A stretch of DNA of 64,000 nucleotides from Thysanoteuthis rhombus (taxonomy: Eukaryota; Mollusca; Cephalopoda; Oegopsida; Thysanoteuthidae): the NCBI GenBank assembly GCA_963457665.1, contig OY735231.1:31836670-31900669 (forward strand). Direction: 5' to 3'. A program made the position numbers and the translations under genes. How positions within the stretch are numbered: position 1 is the stretch's first letter; every line of letters begins with the position of its first letter. The notes beneath the pieces were generated by a model. The model saw only the letters and a program-made list of their open reading frames with translations. It was not told where the DNA came from and ran no database searches. Positions 1 through 10,609 of this stretch are shown here, one piece after another.

Positions 1-886
1 AATACATAAAATCAGCTGTCTGTGGATGACACAATAATATATGTAAATATATTTATACTCTAAACTAAACCATAAAAAATTTTTAAAAACATTTTGAGGT
101 CACTTCTGTCACTTATTTCCCAATATCTGTCAATACAATTTGTGTAATTCTCTTGAGTGTTTTTCCCCTGTTTTTCATATACTTAGTTACTATTGTACTA
201 TGTGTAAGTTTTCTCTTGTTGAGGTCATCAGTTGTTTACCATGTAACTGTTTTGGAGATTTTAAAGCCAAAACATTTATATTAACATGGTACCCCACCAG
301 TGTTGATCAAACTCTATCTCCCTTTCAGCTAAGATTTTGATATATAGCTTATATCATACTTAGAGTTTGTTATTTTATACAGGATATTATTATAATGTAT
401 TGTATATCGATTTTATTTTATACTACATATCATTTGATTTTTCAAAACAGCTTATTTTAAAGCGTATTTAATGATGAGGGATCAGTAAGTATAACAACAG
501 ACTTAACTTGCTGTTCATGTCACCTCCATTTCACCCACGTGAATATTAAATCCATTGTGTCGGTTTTAATCTCAGATGGCAAGCAAAACAACATGATATC
601 GTCTTTAAGAATACTAATTACACGGAAAATCTTCTTTGAGTTGATTCTCTACCAACATATTCAACTGAAGAATTTGACAATTTTCTCCATTAACCTCTTT
701 AACTATACGTATATGTATATATGTGTGTGTGTGTATGTGTGAGGGGAAAGGGTGTATATCTGACAGAATGTTGTGAAAAAGTTGACAATATGGATAAAGG
801 AAAAAAACTTGAGACTACCTAGTACTTCTCAAATTTGAGATGTACTAAGTAATTATTAATTAATTATTAATTAAGTGATTATTAAT
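1..886. other. No recognised feature
   Basis: AT-rich DNA with a short TA/TG run at about 706-740. Open frames here are short and show no known family. Confidence 0.5.
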
Positions 887-1015
887 AACCATAACATATA
901 CTGTAACAACAACAAAAGCAAGAGAACTATAAACCTATTCTATTGCAGGCAAATACAGCAAAACTATAAACATAATGAGTCTGTATTGAAACATATATCA
1001 CACCGATACACAAGT
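887..1015 (+). repeat. Direct repeat copy 1 of a Penelope-like segment
   Basis: This block of about 128 bp is nearly identical to 1610-1736 inside the Penelope-like fragment (shared landmarks: aaccataacatatactgtaa, agagaactataaacctattc, gagtctgtattgaaa). The few differences suggest a recent local duplication or a second fragment of the same subfamily. Confidence 0.85.
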
Positions 1016-1129
1016 CTTCTTCATTTTTCCATAGATCTCCTCACACACCATACATATACATATATATGTATATACAAATATATATATACAGTGTGGATGT
1101 GTTTGGACTCCTAACTGGTTGGATTCGAC

Positions 1130-1290
1130 AGACTGAGAATACCTTTTTAACCTCTTAATCAATTTTTCTTGTTTGCGCACAAGAGAATGTAATTCTGGAT
1201 CCAACACACGTAGATAATGATTTTGATGACCCAACACTTTCAGCTGAGCAACTAGCCATTTTCAAGATCTGTGAAAACTCTGATGCTATT
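1130..1290 (-). repeat. Dispersed repeat piece, inverted partner of 3395-3537
   Basis: The reverse complement shares tcttgaaaatggct, tcatcaaaatcatt, ttctcttgtgc, aaacaagaaaaa and aaaaaggtattc in the same order with 3395-3537. It does not resemble a host exon; it probably belongs to a retroelement end. Confidence 0.6.
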
Positions 1291-1339
1291 TTGCACAAAT
1301 TTCATCCTTAAATACATTTATGAATTCAATATATTAAAA

Positions 1340-2225
1340 GCCTCTTTCTCAATGTTCTAGTCGATGCTAACAACAAAACCTTTGCTATCTCTCTATACAA
1401 ACCAATACCTTGCCATCTCAATCACAATAGTGAATGTCACAGTGATAAAATAGCCATCATTAAGAACTTTATCGATAGAGCACAATTAATCTCCTCTTAC
1501 CACACAATATTCCATAAGGAACCTTCCAACATCAAGCAAATACTAATAAATAATGGTTTCCCCAATCATATTGTTGACAACCAAATAAAATTAGCCCTAT
1601 AAAAATCAATAACCATAACATATACTGTAACAACAACAAAAGCAAGAGAACTATAAACCTATTCTATTGCAGGCAAATACAACAAAACTATAAACATAAT
1701 GAGTCTGTATTGAAATATATATTACACCGATACACATCTCTCTGACAAACTCATAAAATTAATTATTTACTATAAAATACTGACTGTTTCCAATCTTATT
1801 ATTAGCAACAACCACTTCCTCGAAAAAGCACCAATAAATCAAACTGTTACATATGATTTCACCTGCCCTTTGGGAGACTGTGTTTCCAATCAAAAACAAC
1901 CACTGAATTTATATACAGGACAAACAGCAATAACTTTATCGAGATGGCTCACATGCTACTCTTTAGACCAGTGCCATATGAAACCACCTAAATAAACATG
2001 TATCGTCTGAAATTCTCCTACGTCAAATTCTTGTTGATGAAACCCATATATTACACAAAATCAACTGTAAAAGAGGCTTGAGGTACAGAAAGCGCTCATC
2101 GAGAAAACAAAGAGAATTGACATTTAAAAAAGGTTTTCTTTGGGCATGAGCGGAGAGTGTTGAATGTATACAGCAATTGAAAACTCTCCCAATAAAGAAT
2201 TTTCTTTGTCCTCAACTTGTCATGC
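1340..2225 (+). mobile_element. Penelope-like retroelement fragment, RT C-terminal part plus GIY-YIG endonuclease, broken
   Basis: Plus-strand pieces read NNKTFAISLYKPIPCHLNHN, KNFIDRAQLISSYHTIFHKE, KQILINNGFPN and, further on, FTCPLGDC followed by NLYTGQTAITLSRWL. This is the order seen in Penelope-like elements: reverse-transcriptase thumb and linker, then a GIY-YIG endonuclease (YTGQT in place of YIGxT) with its CPxxxC approach. The element is 5'-truncated and decayed with several breaks, so it looks old. The 3' side runs into a minus-strand SINE. Confidence 0.7.
1610..1736 (+). repeat. Direct repeat copy 2 (within the Penelope-like fragment)
   Basis: Partner of 887-1015. Here the block is in natural order between the RT thumb region and the GIY-YIG region, so this is the resident copy and the upstream one is the displaced copy. 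Confidence 0.85.
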
Positions 2226-2430
2226 AATATTACCTCATAAATAGAATAAACAATTGGAGAAAATCGTGCTGCTGCTGGAACCAAACCTGCGACTATTAGG
2301 ATAAACGCTTCAAAGAAGCATTACTCTTGAGCCATTGAGTTAAACTGTCACCGGTAATGCAAAGGCCGAAATAACTGTTTTCACTCCAAATTCTCATCTT
2401 GTTTTATTCACAGTGTTAATCTGCTCTTTC
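2225..2430 (-). mobile_element. tRNA-derived SINE, minus strand
   Basis: The reverse complement reads a leader with gagaatttggagtgaaaacag, then a tRNA-like head with an A box (TTTAACTCAATGGC) and a B box (GGTTTGGTTCC), then agcagcag and a tail. It matches 3135-3345 (plus strand) along its length. Not a functional tRNA: the acceptor stem does not pair and no clean cloverleaf forms. Confidence 0.65.
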
Positions 2431-2945
2431 CATTTTCATCATCAGTCTTTTAACGTCCGTCATTGGACATAGATCTTCGCAAGGATCTGCCACATTTCTC
2501 TATCATGGGCGTCACAGAGCCAGTATTTTTTTAATTTGTTTAGTTCATCTCTCCATCTTGTATTTTGTCGGCCTCGGTTCTGCATGTGATCACTGGGGAT
2601 CCATGTTGTGAGTCGTGATGTCCATTGGTTGTCTTTCATTCTCACAACATGACCAGCCCATTGCAATTTGAGTTTTCCAATAGATTCTATGATGTCTCGG
2701 ACCCCCGTTTTCTTTCTGATATATTGTGCTGTCTTGTGATCTCTCCATGTGAGGTTGAGCATAATTCTCTCACACGCAGGCTGCACGCTTCTCTATTTGC
2801 GGGTTTGTCTTTTGGTTAGGTTCCATGTTTCAGCTCCTTAAGTGACTATCAGGAGGATGCATTGGTTATACACTATTTAGGATTATTGGAATCGTCTTGT
2901 TTTTGAAGGTTGAGCTTGCTCTGCTGAAGACTTGCCATACTAGGG
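2427..2945 (-). mobile_element. RTE-type LINE 3' end, truncated
   Basis: The minus-strand frame at 2786-2460 codes RIMLNLTWRDHKTAQYI, KTGVRDIIESI, LQWAGHVVRMKDNQW and RGRQNTRWRDELN, the conserved C-terminal end of RTE-like endonuclease/reverse-transcriptase proteins (WAGHxxRMxDxxW and RGRxxTRW). The element ends at 2427-2440 in a short tgatgatga-type tail. 5'-truncated, as is usual for LINEs; the catalytic domain is absent. Confidence 0.75.
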
Positions 2946-2954
2946 TGATTCTCT

Positions 2955-3125
2955 ACTTAAGAAATGCATATATGATCGGACAGAATGATTATAGAATGTG
3001 TTATATTATATTGAAACCATATTCACATTGGATAGGCTAATGAGAAGTCATTTCAAAAAAAGTTTCAATATGATATAACGTAATTTATAATCATTCTGTT
3101 TGATCATATATCTATTTCCTAATAA
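2955..3125. mobile_element. Foldback MITE of about 170 bp with arms near 58 bp
   Basis: The left arm (about 2958-3016: atatatgatc, acagaatgattata, atattgaaac) is repeated in reverse complement at about 3062-3120 (gtttcaatatgatata, ataatcattctgt, gatcatatat). A non-autonomous DNA element is the simplest reading. Another piece of the same arm lies at 4453-4492. Confidence 0.65.
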
Positions 3126-3134
3126 CATAATTGT

Positions 3135-3345
3135 CATGTTGAAAAAAGCAAATAGAGCAGATAAACACTGAAGAGAAAAAAGGAGAATTTGGAGTCAAAA
3201 CAGTTACTTGTATTACCAGTGCTGTTTAGCTCAATGGTGACAGCAACCTACACTGAACCAGCAACCCTATTGGTCGCAGGTTTGATTCCTGCAGCAGCCC
3301 CATTTTCTTTAATATCACCACCATAAACCAATGGCTAATGCCGAA
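3135..3345 (+). mobile_element. tRNA-derived SINE, plus strand
   Basis: Contains TTTAGCTCAATGGTGACAG (A-box region) and GCAGGTTTGATTCCTGC (B-box region with a T-stem that pairs), preceded by a leader shared with 2225-2430. Pol III-type internal promoter boxes are visible; activity cannot be judged. Confidence 0.65.
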
Positions 3346-3394
3346 TTTAATGTGGATATCATTTAAATCTGTACAAAACAGTAACACCATAGTT

Positions 3395-3537
3395 TTTGCT
3401 TATCTTGAAAATGGCTGGGTGTACAGCTATTAGCACTCTGTCATCAAAATCATTCCGGATCCAGACATATGTTCTCTTGTGCATAAACAAGAAAAACTGA
3501 CCAAGAAATTAAAAAGGTATTCCTGTGCCTTCGTATT
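3395..3537 (+). repeat. Dispersed repeat piece, inverted partner of 1130-1290
   Basis: Shares an ordered series of 11-16 bp matches with the reverse complement of 1130-1290. It follows about 50 nt after a plus-strand SINE copy, and the left partner is separated from its SINE by the Penelope-like fragment. Confidence 0.6.
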
Positions 3538-3539
3538 TT

Positions 3540-4396
3540 ACCAGACATGTATATATTCATGCATTTATAAATGTAAGTTTGTATGAAGTATCCAAGTATG
3601 TCTAAATGAAATATATGTCTACAGGCTGTTCTGATTTTATGCCAGGGATGTGTTGCTAGAGGAGGCAGCATAAACAAGATCGGCACAAAATCAATCCACC
3701 ACTTAACACTACGACACTTAGTGCAATTCTTATAGCCTTAGCTCTACACTCTACTGGTTGATTGAATTTACATTGGTGGCACCAGCAGCAGTGTAAATAT
3801 AAACTATGGCGGTGTTCATGAAATATTTCCAATTTTATAAAGAAAATATTTGGGCAAATTTCTAATCAGAATGATTCTCAATTCGTGTAAGTTAAACTGG
3901 CATAAAATCAGAGCACCCTATATATATATATGTGGGTGAACACTCAATAGAAGTGACATGAAAAAACGAGTCACATCTGTTATTACACTTATTGATCTCT
4001 TATAGTCAAAAACGTTTTTTGGGGAACCTACGTAAGTATGTCATATGTTTAAAAAAAAACAAATGATCTGTTGTATAAAATAACATCCATCTACAATACA
4101 TTATGAAAATACCCCGTGTAAAATAACGAACTACACGAAATATTGTAAGGCCCTAAAAATAGATAAGAAAAGCTACATATTAAAATCATAGCTTAAGGGG
4201 AGGTGGTGTTTGATCAACACTTCTGGGGAGTCATGTTAAATCCCCGAAACTTATGATGATCCTAACAAAAAAATTTGAAAATAGTACCAAAATATCAAAT
4301 TCTATGTAAAACATAAAAAACATTAAAAACAATAACATGAATTACAGAAACAGATTTTGAGAAATGATTGACCAAAATGACAAAATTACAAAAAAA

Positions 4397-4400
<4 letters not shown>
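3540..4400. other. No recognised feature
   Basis: AT-rich sequence with scattered A-tracts; no coding similarity or repeat structure noticed apart from a short TA run at 3921-3932. Confidence 0.4.

Positions 4401-4452
<52 letters not shown>
4401..4452. repeat. (TA)n microsatellite
   Basis: 26 uninterrupted AT dinucleotides, directly followed by a fragment of the MITE arm described at 2955-3125. Confidence 0.95.
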
Positions 4453-4455
<3 letters not shown>

Positions 4456-4544
4456 TGATTATAATTCTTGTTATATTATATTGAAACTCTATTTGTAATC
4501 ATCTTTCATTATCACATTGTGAATGTATCATTTAGCCTAGATAA

Positions 4545-4680
4545 CCTAAATAGAATAAACAATAAAAGAGAATGGGGTTGCTGCCCGAAATGAACCTGTC
4601 ACCAATAAGGTAGCTGCTACAATGTAGCGGTGCTCTTACCACTGAGCTAGCCAGCCGTCAGCAATGCAAACAGTCATTTG
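4545..4680 (-). mobile_element. tRNA-derived SINE, minus strand
   Basis: The reverse complement has GGCTAGCTCAGTGGTAAGAGC (A box, close to a real tRNA head), TTGTAGCAGCTACCTTATTGG, and a degraded B box (CAGGTTCATTTC), then GGGCAGCAACCCC and a tail with tttattctatttagg. The tail matches those of 2225-2430 and 48755-48905. Confidence 0.65.
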
Positions 4681-4695
4681 AGCCTTTGAATTTAC

Positions 4696-5125
4696 ACACA
4701 TACAAACTCTCTCTTTGTCTCTCTTACACACACACACACATATGCACTTTCTCTCTCACACTCATACTCTCTTACATGCATGCATGCACACTCACACATA
4801 TACATTTCCTCTTTTTTGTACACATGCACTCACTCACACATACTCTTGTACACCACATACTCTCTCAGCCTCATATATGCATACACACATTCTCATACAT
4901 ACCTTCTCTTGGTCACACTCTTTCTTACACACAGTCAGAGACATATGCACAGACATATACATATATACACAGACACATACATACACATATACATTTCACA
5001 CACACTCATTCACACTCTCACAAACGCACACACACACTCTCCTTCTTACACATACTCTCACACACTTAGATACACACTTAGACACACACTCACACTTAGA
5101 CGCACATTCATACATACATATACAT
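4696..5125. repeat. Low-complexity CA/CT-rich tract
   Basis: About 430 nt of degenerate CACA/CTCT/ACATAC sequence. Long open frames in all three plus frames (His/Thr/Ser/Leu-rich) are products of composition, not genes. Confidence 0.9.
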
Positions 5126-5459
5126 GCCCAGACATGTATGTATTTACTTATACATTTATTTTTCAAAAGTCAGTTTTTATTTTGCAAAATATTCATTGTC
5201 TAAATTACCAGAACATTTAAGGAGGTTTTTTCCATCCAATTATTTTTAGATATTTAAAGAATTTTATTTTTCATCTGGCTTCATATAAACACACTTTGAA
5301 CTTCTTTCTGATGGTAGTGATTTTTTCTCACAAAAAAAAAAACAAATACCAAAAAAGATACAAATGAATATTAAAATCTAAAAAAAAATGGCTTTTTGCT
5401 TATCTTCATTAAGACTAATAGCAGGGCAGGAACTTGTCAACAAATAATTGTGCTCTTTA

Positions 5460-8295
5460 TTATACCTTTTTTTAATTTGGCATGATGTTAGGGCAGGTCA
5501 CAAGGTTTTGAAAAAAAACACTGGCAACATGTTAGCCTGGTGGCCCATACATGCAAAATCCAAAATGGCCGACAACAGATACCAAATGTATGATATCTTG
5601 GCTTCTGCTGATCATTTCCTCAAGTATAATATGACATTTCCCATGTTTTTTAATATAGGGAATCCTTTTCTGAAGAGTATTTTTGGTGTCAATGTCATAT
5701 CAGTCATATCAATGTTATTTCTTATTCTGAAATGTTTTTTCCTCTTCATTTACAAGGTTATATGAAGCTCCTCTCATTTTGTCCTTTCAGGTTGATTTTT
5801 CATAAGTTAGTGGTTTTTGGAAACCTCATGACATATGATAGGTTTTTTTCTACAGTGGGGTTACAAAAGAATCTTACAATATAAGACACAAACTCTAAAT
5901 TGGCCTTATTGGAAATGAACATTTTTATCACATGCGCAGTTCTAATTCTCAATGAAAATGTTCAAATTTTGCAATCAACAAGCATTGAATTAAACTGATA
6001 ATTTTCATTTCCATTTATTGAATCATTCAATTATTATATCTATAATTCAATAAATTGAATTTGACTTGATTCAGATGAACATATTTACCATAGGAATTGA
6101 TGCAATCTGGCATTATTATCCTCAGGATTGTCTAAAAGATCACATACGAGTGAAATGCATTGGCAAGACAGCTGCTCAATCGACATTTCCCAAGGAAAAT
6201 GACTGGCAGGCAGTCCTGAAAGTTAGTGAGAACAAAGATGAACTTCTCAAGTTTCTTTCTGATGAGATTTTTAATGTGACCTCTACATCCAAGTACTATC
6301 TTTTGGCAACAAAAAGGGAATCTGTGCTGTCCAACAGTTGACAGTTGACCTATGTGATATGACCACTAGGCAACAGACACCTGTATGATGCTAGGCCTGA
6401 ACTATGCTATCATGGATGGTCATAAGAAAGCTTCCCTCCTGACAGTTGATTCTGATGTAATTGTATTGTCTGTTCATTTCTTCATAACATTCCAAAACCT
6501 GGGGCTTACTGAGTTGTAGGCTGGCTTTTGTAGTGGAAAAGGGTACACAGATATCCCAGTTCATGGAGTCTCTTTGCAATTTGGACCTGTGAATAAGTGT
6601 TAGGTACTACCATGCCTTTACAGGTTGTGACCTGACATCTAGCATGCGAGGCATTGGTAAAAAGTTTGGATGGAATCCTTGGATGAAAGTAACTGAAAAA
6701 ATGCTCAGCTCAATCAGAAATCCACAAGAGCTGACAGAGGATTCCCTTTACATGCAGCCCAACAAGCAGCTGACGGCGATCATTAACTGTAAGAACTGAA
6801 CCAGTGTTACTGCAAACGAAGCACAATGGTTGATGTTTATTCACAGTCTTAGGTCTCTAGAGAACATCCTACCTGCAAAAGTAGCCTTGCATCAGCATGT
6901 CAAAAGAATTATTCTTGTATCAGCTTTCATTCGTCATTGTGCCTTGGAGAAACAATTGCGTCTGAGAGATCCTGCATAATATGGTTGGGAATGGAATGCA
7001 CTCCTCAAGACATGAGTCCATATTGGATGAATTTGGTAGATATCAGTGCTGCCTGTGTGCTTATGCTTCACTGCACCTGTATCAAAGTTTGCAAATGAAA
7101 CCGTAAATTTTTCAAAACTGGATTGAGGTATGCCCCATAGTGCAAATGTCAAGGTCATTGCTGCAACAATCTTTAGGTGACATGATCAAGGAGCAAAATT
7201 TTTCATCCAACGTGGCTTCAAAATTTTGACCAATGTGATATTTGCTGTGAAACTGGAATTCATAGAGCCTCATTGAGAATTCTCATACCTTTAAAGACAA
7301 CCTCCTCAACCAGCTGATTGCAACTGCAACACTAAAATGCAAAACAAGCTGAAATCAAAATATTTTTTCAATTTCTTTGTTTTTCCACAAGAGATATTGA
7401 AAAGAAATTGTTTCGAAATTGAAGGGTATAGCTACCAATTTTGTATTGGTGGGATTCACCCAAGAAGGTGCAACCACTAGTATTGTACTGGTTGGACTCA
7501 CCAGAGGAGTTGCGGCTGCCAGTGTATATTCTACTAGTTAGATTCACTAAAGATAGTGCAGCCAACAGTGTAAATTAAAAGCCTCTGGTTGGATTCACAA
7601 AAGGTATAGTCAAGAGTGTTTCACTGATTGGATTCACCAAACAAGGCATGGTCAACATTGGTAGAAGCTACTGGTGGAAAGGGTTGACAGTAATGGGAGT
7701 GTGAAGGCAAACTAATGTCAATTTTAAAACAATTACTTTGAATTATTTCATATAGTTCTTATATATAATCATTAAAAATGTTATTCCTCAAATCTACAAA
7801 GGAATTAAACTGCTTATTTCCCAAATTTAGTTGAACATAAATGCTTTGGCACTAACTAGATAACCCTGACTAAGTGCACAATGCACTTGGTGATACTTTT
7901 TTTAAAAAAATTGGCAGGGTGCTAAGGCATGAACTTTTCAAAAACCTCTGGATTTTGAAAAGTTAACCCAATAGGACAGAATAACATGTGCTTGATATCA
8001 TATAGAAAATGAAGTTGGAAAAACATTTCAAAACACAAAATAATAATGATATGACCAATATGAAGTTGAAATTGACCTTAAAACCAAAAATACTCTTTAG
8101 AAATGGATTCCCTGTACACAAAAACTTGAAAAAACAGTATTATACTTGAAGATATCATCACTAGAATCTAAAATATTGTGCATTTGGTGTCTTTTGTGGG
8201 CCATTTTGGATTTTGCATGTATGGTCCACTTGTTGATGGTGGTTTTTGTAAACCTCATGACTTGCCATAACACCATTCCAAATTGAAAAAGGTAT
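5460..8295 (+). mobile_element. DNA element of about 2.8 kb with ~390-bp inverted arms and a decayed ORF
   Basis: The left arm (about 5460-5845) and right arm (about 7905-8295) are imperfect reverse complements; shared landmarks include ccatacatgcaaaatccaaa, ttcaagtataata, gagtatttttggt and gaaatgtttt. Between them, plus-strand remains of one protein can be read. The start 6066-6341 gives 91 aa including NDWQAVLKVSENKDELLKFL and YYLLATKRESVLSN. Next comes SLLTVDSDVIVLSVHFF near 6435, and a cysteine-rich end near 7045-7165 (HCTCIKVCK, GLRY, CKCQGHC) resembling a CXC/tesmin-like motif. The same protein family occurs in many copies in cephalopod and cnidarian genomes, from memory. Several stops interrupt it. 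Superfamily not assigned. Confidence 0.6.
7421..7660. repeat. Imperfect tandem repeat of ~55 bp, 4-5 units
   Basis: Repeated landmarks: ggtgggattcaccc, ggttggactcaccag, agttagattcacta, ggttggattcacaaa and gattggattcaccaa, each preceded by a tgta/agtgt-type segment and followed by an aaggtg/agtgcag-type segment. It lies between the decayed ORF and the right arm of the 5460-8295 element. Confidence 0.6.
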
Positions 8296-8454
8296 CATCA
8301 AACATATGATCCTTACAAGTTTTCATCCTGCTATGATACAAATTAGGTCATATGATATTATGTAAATTCTGTGTATACATTTCATTTGCTTTCCTGATTG
8401 ACTTGATTAGAAGATAATAATGTGAACCACTGCTCAATCAGATGATAAGAATAT

Positions 8455-8870
8455 AAACCTTCACATTTCTATCATCTCATTGAGCACTCATAATGACTGA
8501 GTGAGTTATTCTTCACATTTCATACAAGTTGTTCAGGCAAAACAATGCATCATCCAGGTCAGTCAACTCCGCCCCCCCCCCCCAACAGTCCAGATTTGGC
8601 TCCCTGCAATGTTTCATGCAGGGTTTTCTTGTAAAACATTGTATTACCAAAGTCTTTCAGCTTCCTCCACAGATCAGACTTAGTTCCCCCAGATTCCAGA
8701 TCATGGAAGAGATTAAGGAGAATCAGGTGACGATCCCAAACAGCTGACTGAGTTTTGAAAGGTGGAAGGAACACTGGGATAAGTATGTGAATTTTTATGA
8801 AGAATACTTTGAAATGGACAGAGGCACCATTGCCCTTGGTAGGCTATTTTTTTTTTTTGTCAATATTAAA
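8455..8870 (+). mobile_element. Mariner transposase C-terminal remnant
   Basis: Plus-strand pieces in shifting frames: SYSSHFIQVV, AKQCII, an SPDLAPC-type segment near 8580-8610, EEIKEN, and FERWKEHWDKYVNFYEEYFE near 8755-8815. This is the order of the mariner (SETMAR-like) C-terminus (HPPYSPDLAPCDF, IKEN, KCFEKWKERWDKC, GEYFEGD). Frameshifts, including one at a C-run (8571-8582), make it non-functional. Confidence 0.7.
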
Positions 8871-9362
8871 TGGGTGGGCACATCTCAGCTGATGTGAAAG
8901 TTCAAAGCAAAATTGTTACGCCCCAGACAATGTCGGGTGGCCATGCTATTGCTCAATCCGAATTATTTCACTTTGAATTTTTCACTGAATCATTTTGTAC
9001 CAGATTCGGTGAATGCATTATTGTGAGTACAATAGAAAACCAGGTTGCCATGGGAAACCACTACTTGTACACCTTTAGCTTATCAAGTCAGGATGAAGAG
9101 AAAAGTAACAAAAATATATTATGCAGAATGCACACTCCACTCAAAGCCTAACATATGTCTCCAATGGGTCGCTATTTTCATCTGAATATTTTAGAAATTT
9201 ATTTTTAATCTATTTTTTATCTCTATGACTCATTTTTACATTAATATAATTCATGATACTTAAAATTAATACATGAATATGCACATGCATGTTTATCATA
9301 TATAGAGCCGTCATTCTGCTTACCCTTAGAGCTGACTCAGGGGTCATTTGCCACTTTTGTTT

Positions 9363-9655
9363 CCTCAATTGCTTCCATCAGCGCTGCCTCTGAAACATTG
9401 TCAAAGATCACTGGTACGACTTCATTACAAACAATGAAATCCTCAGAATTGCCAGAATCACAAGCATCGAGGTCATGCTACAAAAAACGCAGTTGCGTTG
9501 GGCAGGCCACATATCAAGAATGGAAGACTGCAGACTTCCAAGAATAGCAATGTTCAGTGAACTATCCTCAGGGCAAAGGAATAGAGGTGCCCCAGGAAAA
9601 AGATTCAAAGACTGCCTAAAACAAACCCTCACTTCCTGCAGATTTCACAATTGAT
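9363..9655 (+). mobile_element. Non-LTR retrotransposon C-terminal remnant
   Basis: The plus frame reads WYDFITNNEILRIARI, SIEVMLQKTQLRWAGHIS, RMEDCRLPRIAMFSEL and [16 protein letters not shown]. This is the terminal region of a common LINE family (LRWAGHVxRMxDxRLPK, GxxKKRFKDxLK). It is the same general family as the minus-strand remnant at 21110-21362. The copy ends where a TA microsatellite begins. Confidence 0.7.
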
Positions 9656-9708
9656 TGATATATATATATATGTATATACAAACATACATATATGTATGTA
9701 TATATATA

Positions 9709-9787
<79 letters not shown>

Positions 9788-9802
9788 ACATATACATATA
9801 TA
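9655..9802. repeat. (TA)n compound microsatellite
   Basis: A pure TA core at about 9715-9781 is flanked by TATG/TACA variants. It forms the junction between the LINE tail on the left and the SINE-like repeat on the right. Confidence 0.95.
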
Positions 9803-9829
9803 AATGGCCTATGTTCTGTTTTTATAGAC

Positions 9830-10170
9830 AATGGAATGACCCTGGAGTGTCCCCTCCAGGATGCATGCCTGTGCATGGAATGTATGGAGATCCTGATATG
9901 CCCAGTTGTCAGGATCCCACCTCAGCTTTGCTGATGTAGTCCAGGGGAAAGCAGAGAGTGATACGTCTGGTATCAGGTTGGCTGCAGGAGCTGCCAGAAG
10001 GATGTCAAATTGAGTGTCAAACCACTTTAAAGGGGATCCACTTCCTGGTTTAGAATCTGAGATGTAGACTGGTTGCCTTCCCAAGTCTATAGAGCCCAAT
10101 CTGCCCTGCTATTTTACCCTTAGCTTGGGTGAGGTAGATGGATTTATGCTTTTCCCAAGGCATGAATAAA
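9830..10170 (+). repeat. Dispersed SINE-like repeat, related to 54400-54765
   Basis: GC-richer than its surroundings. Ordered matches to the reverse complement of 54400-54765: a ctccagg/gcaagcctg-type segment, tatggagat, ctgcaggagctg, ttaaaggggatccac, cctggtttagaatc, agagcccaatctgcc and atttatgcttttcccaaggc. The minus-strand end carries the segment adjoining the tRNA-like head in the other copy. Confidence 0.6.
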
Positions 10171-10384
10171 CTGATTCCATTGTATGCACTGTTACCGCTA
10201 CTCCATATATACATACATGTGTGCATATTACGTTTGTGTATATGTATGAATGTGTATATGCATGTATGTATATCCGTTCTTGTAACATAAATATTATATA
10301 AAAGCCGTTGTCACTTTTTTTGCTTGTTTGTTGGTTTCTGTCACACTAAAGCAAATAGATATACAACATTAATGAAAATGTTCT

Positions 10385-10460
10385 TTTTTGAACATCCGAC
10401 CTGGAGGTAGGCTGGCAAGTTGCACATCCGTTGAGCTAACATCACACCGCTTGAAAATTG
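10385..10460 (-). repeat. tRNA-like SINE head, minus strand
   Basis: The reverse complement has TTAGCTCAACGGATG (A-box-like) and GGTCGGATGTTC (B-box-like) about 35 nt apart. Too degenerate for a tRNA gene. Confidence 0.4.
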
Positions 10461-10534
10461 GTTGAAATCCACTTACAACTAAGCAACTGACCGGACAGGC
10501 AGTCGGTATAGTCCTATACACAAGGTCTGCTTTG

Positions 10535-10605
10535 TGGCTATGTTAGTTGTATATTTTTGCCAGCTCTAGAGGCGTATGTTCAAACCCAGGTAAAACGCTA
10601 GGTTT
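10535..10605 (+). repeat. tRNA-like SINE head, plus strand
   Basis: TGTTAGTTGTATAT (weak A box) followed by GGCGTATGTTCAAACCC (B box). Lies 75 nt from the opposite-strand head at 10385-10460. Confidence 0.35.
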
Positions 10606-10609
10606 TCAA

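Noticed and set aside
3220-3300. tRNA gene
   Set aside because: A and B boxes are good but the acceptor stem does not pair, and the same head occurs in several SINE copies.
4686-5220. Three overlapping plus-strand open frames of 127-162 aa
   Set aside because: They run over CA/CT low-complexity DNA; every frame is open because TAA/TAG/TGA are rare in the repeat, and the products are His/Thr/Ser repeats.
9616-9939. Open frames of 80-94 aa on both strands
   Set aside because: Tyr/Ile repeats from a TA microsatellite joined to repeat DNA.
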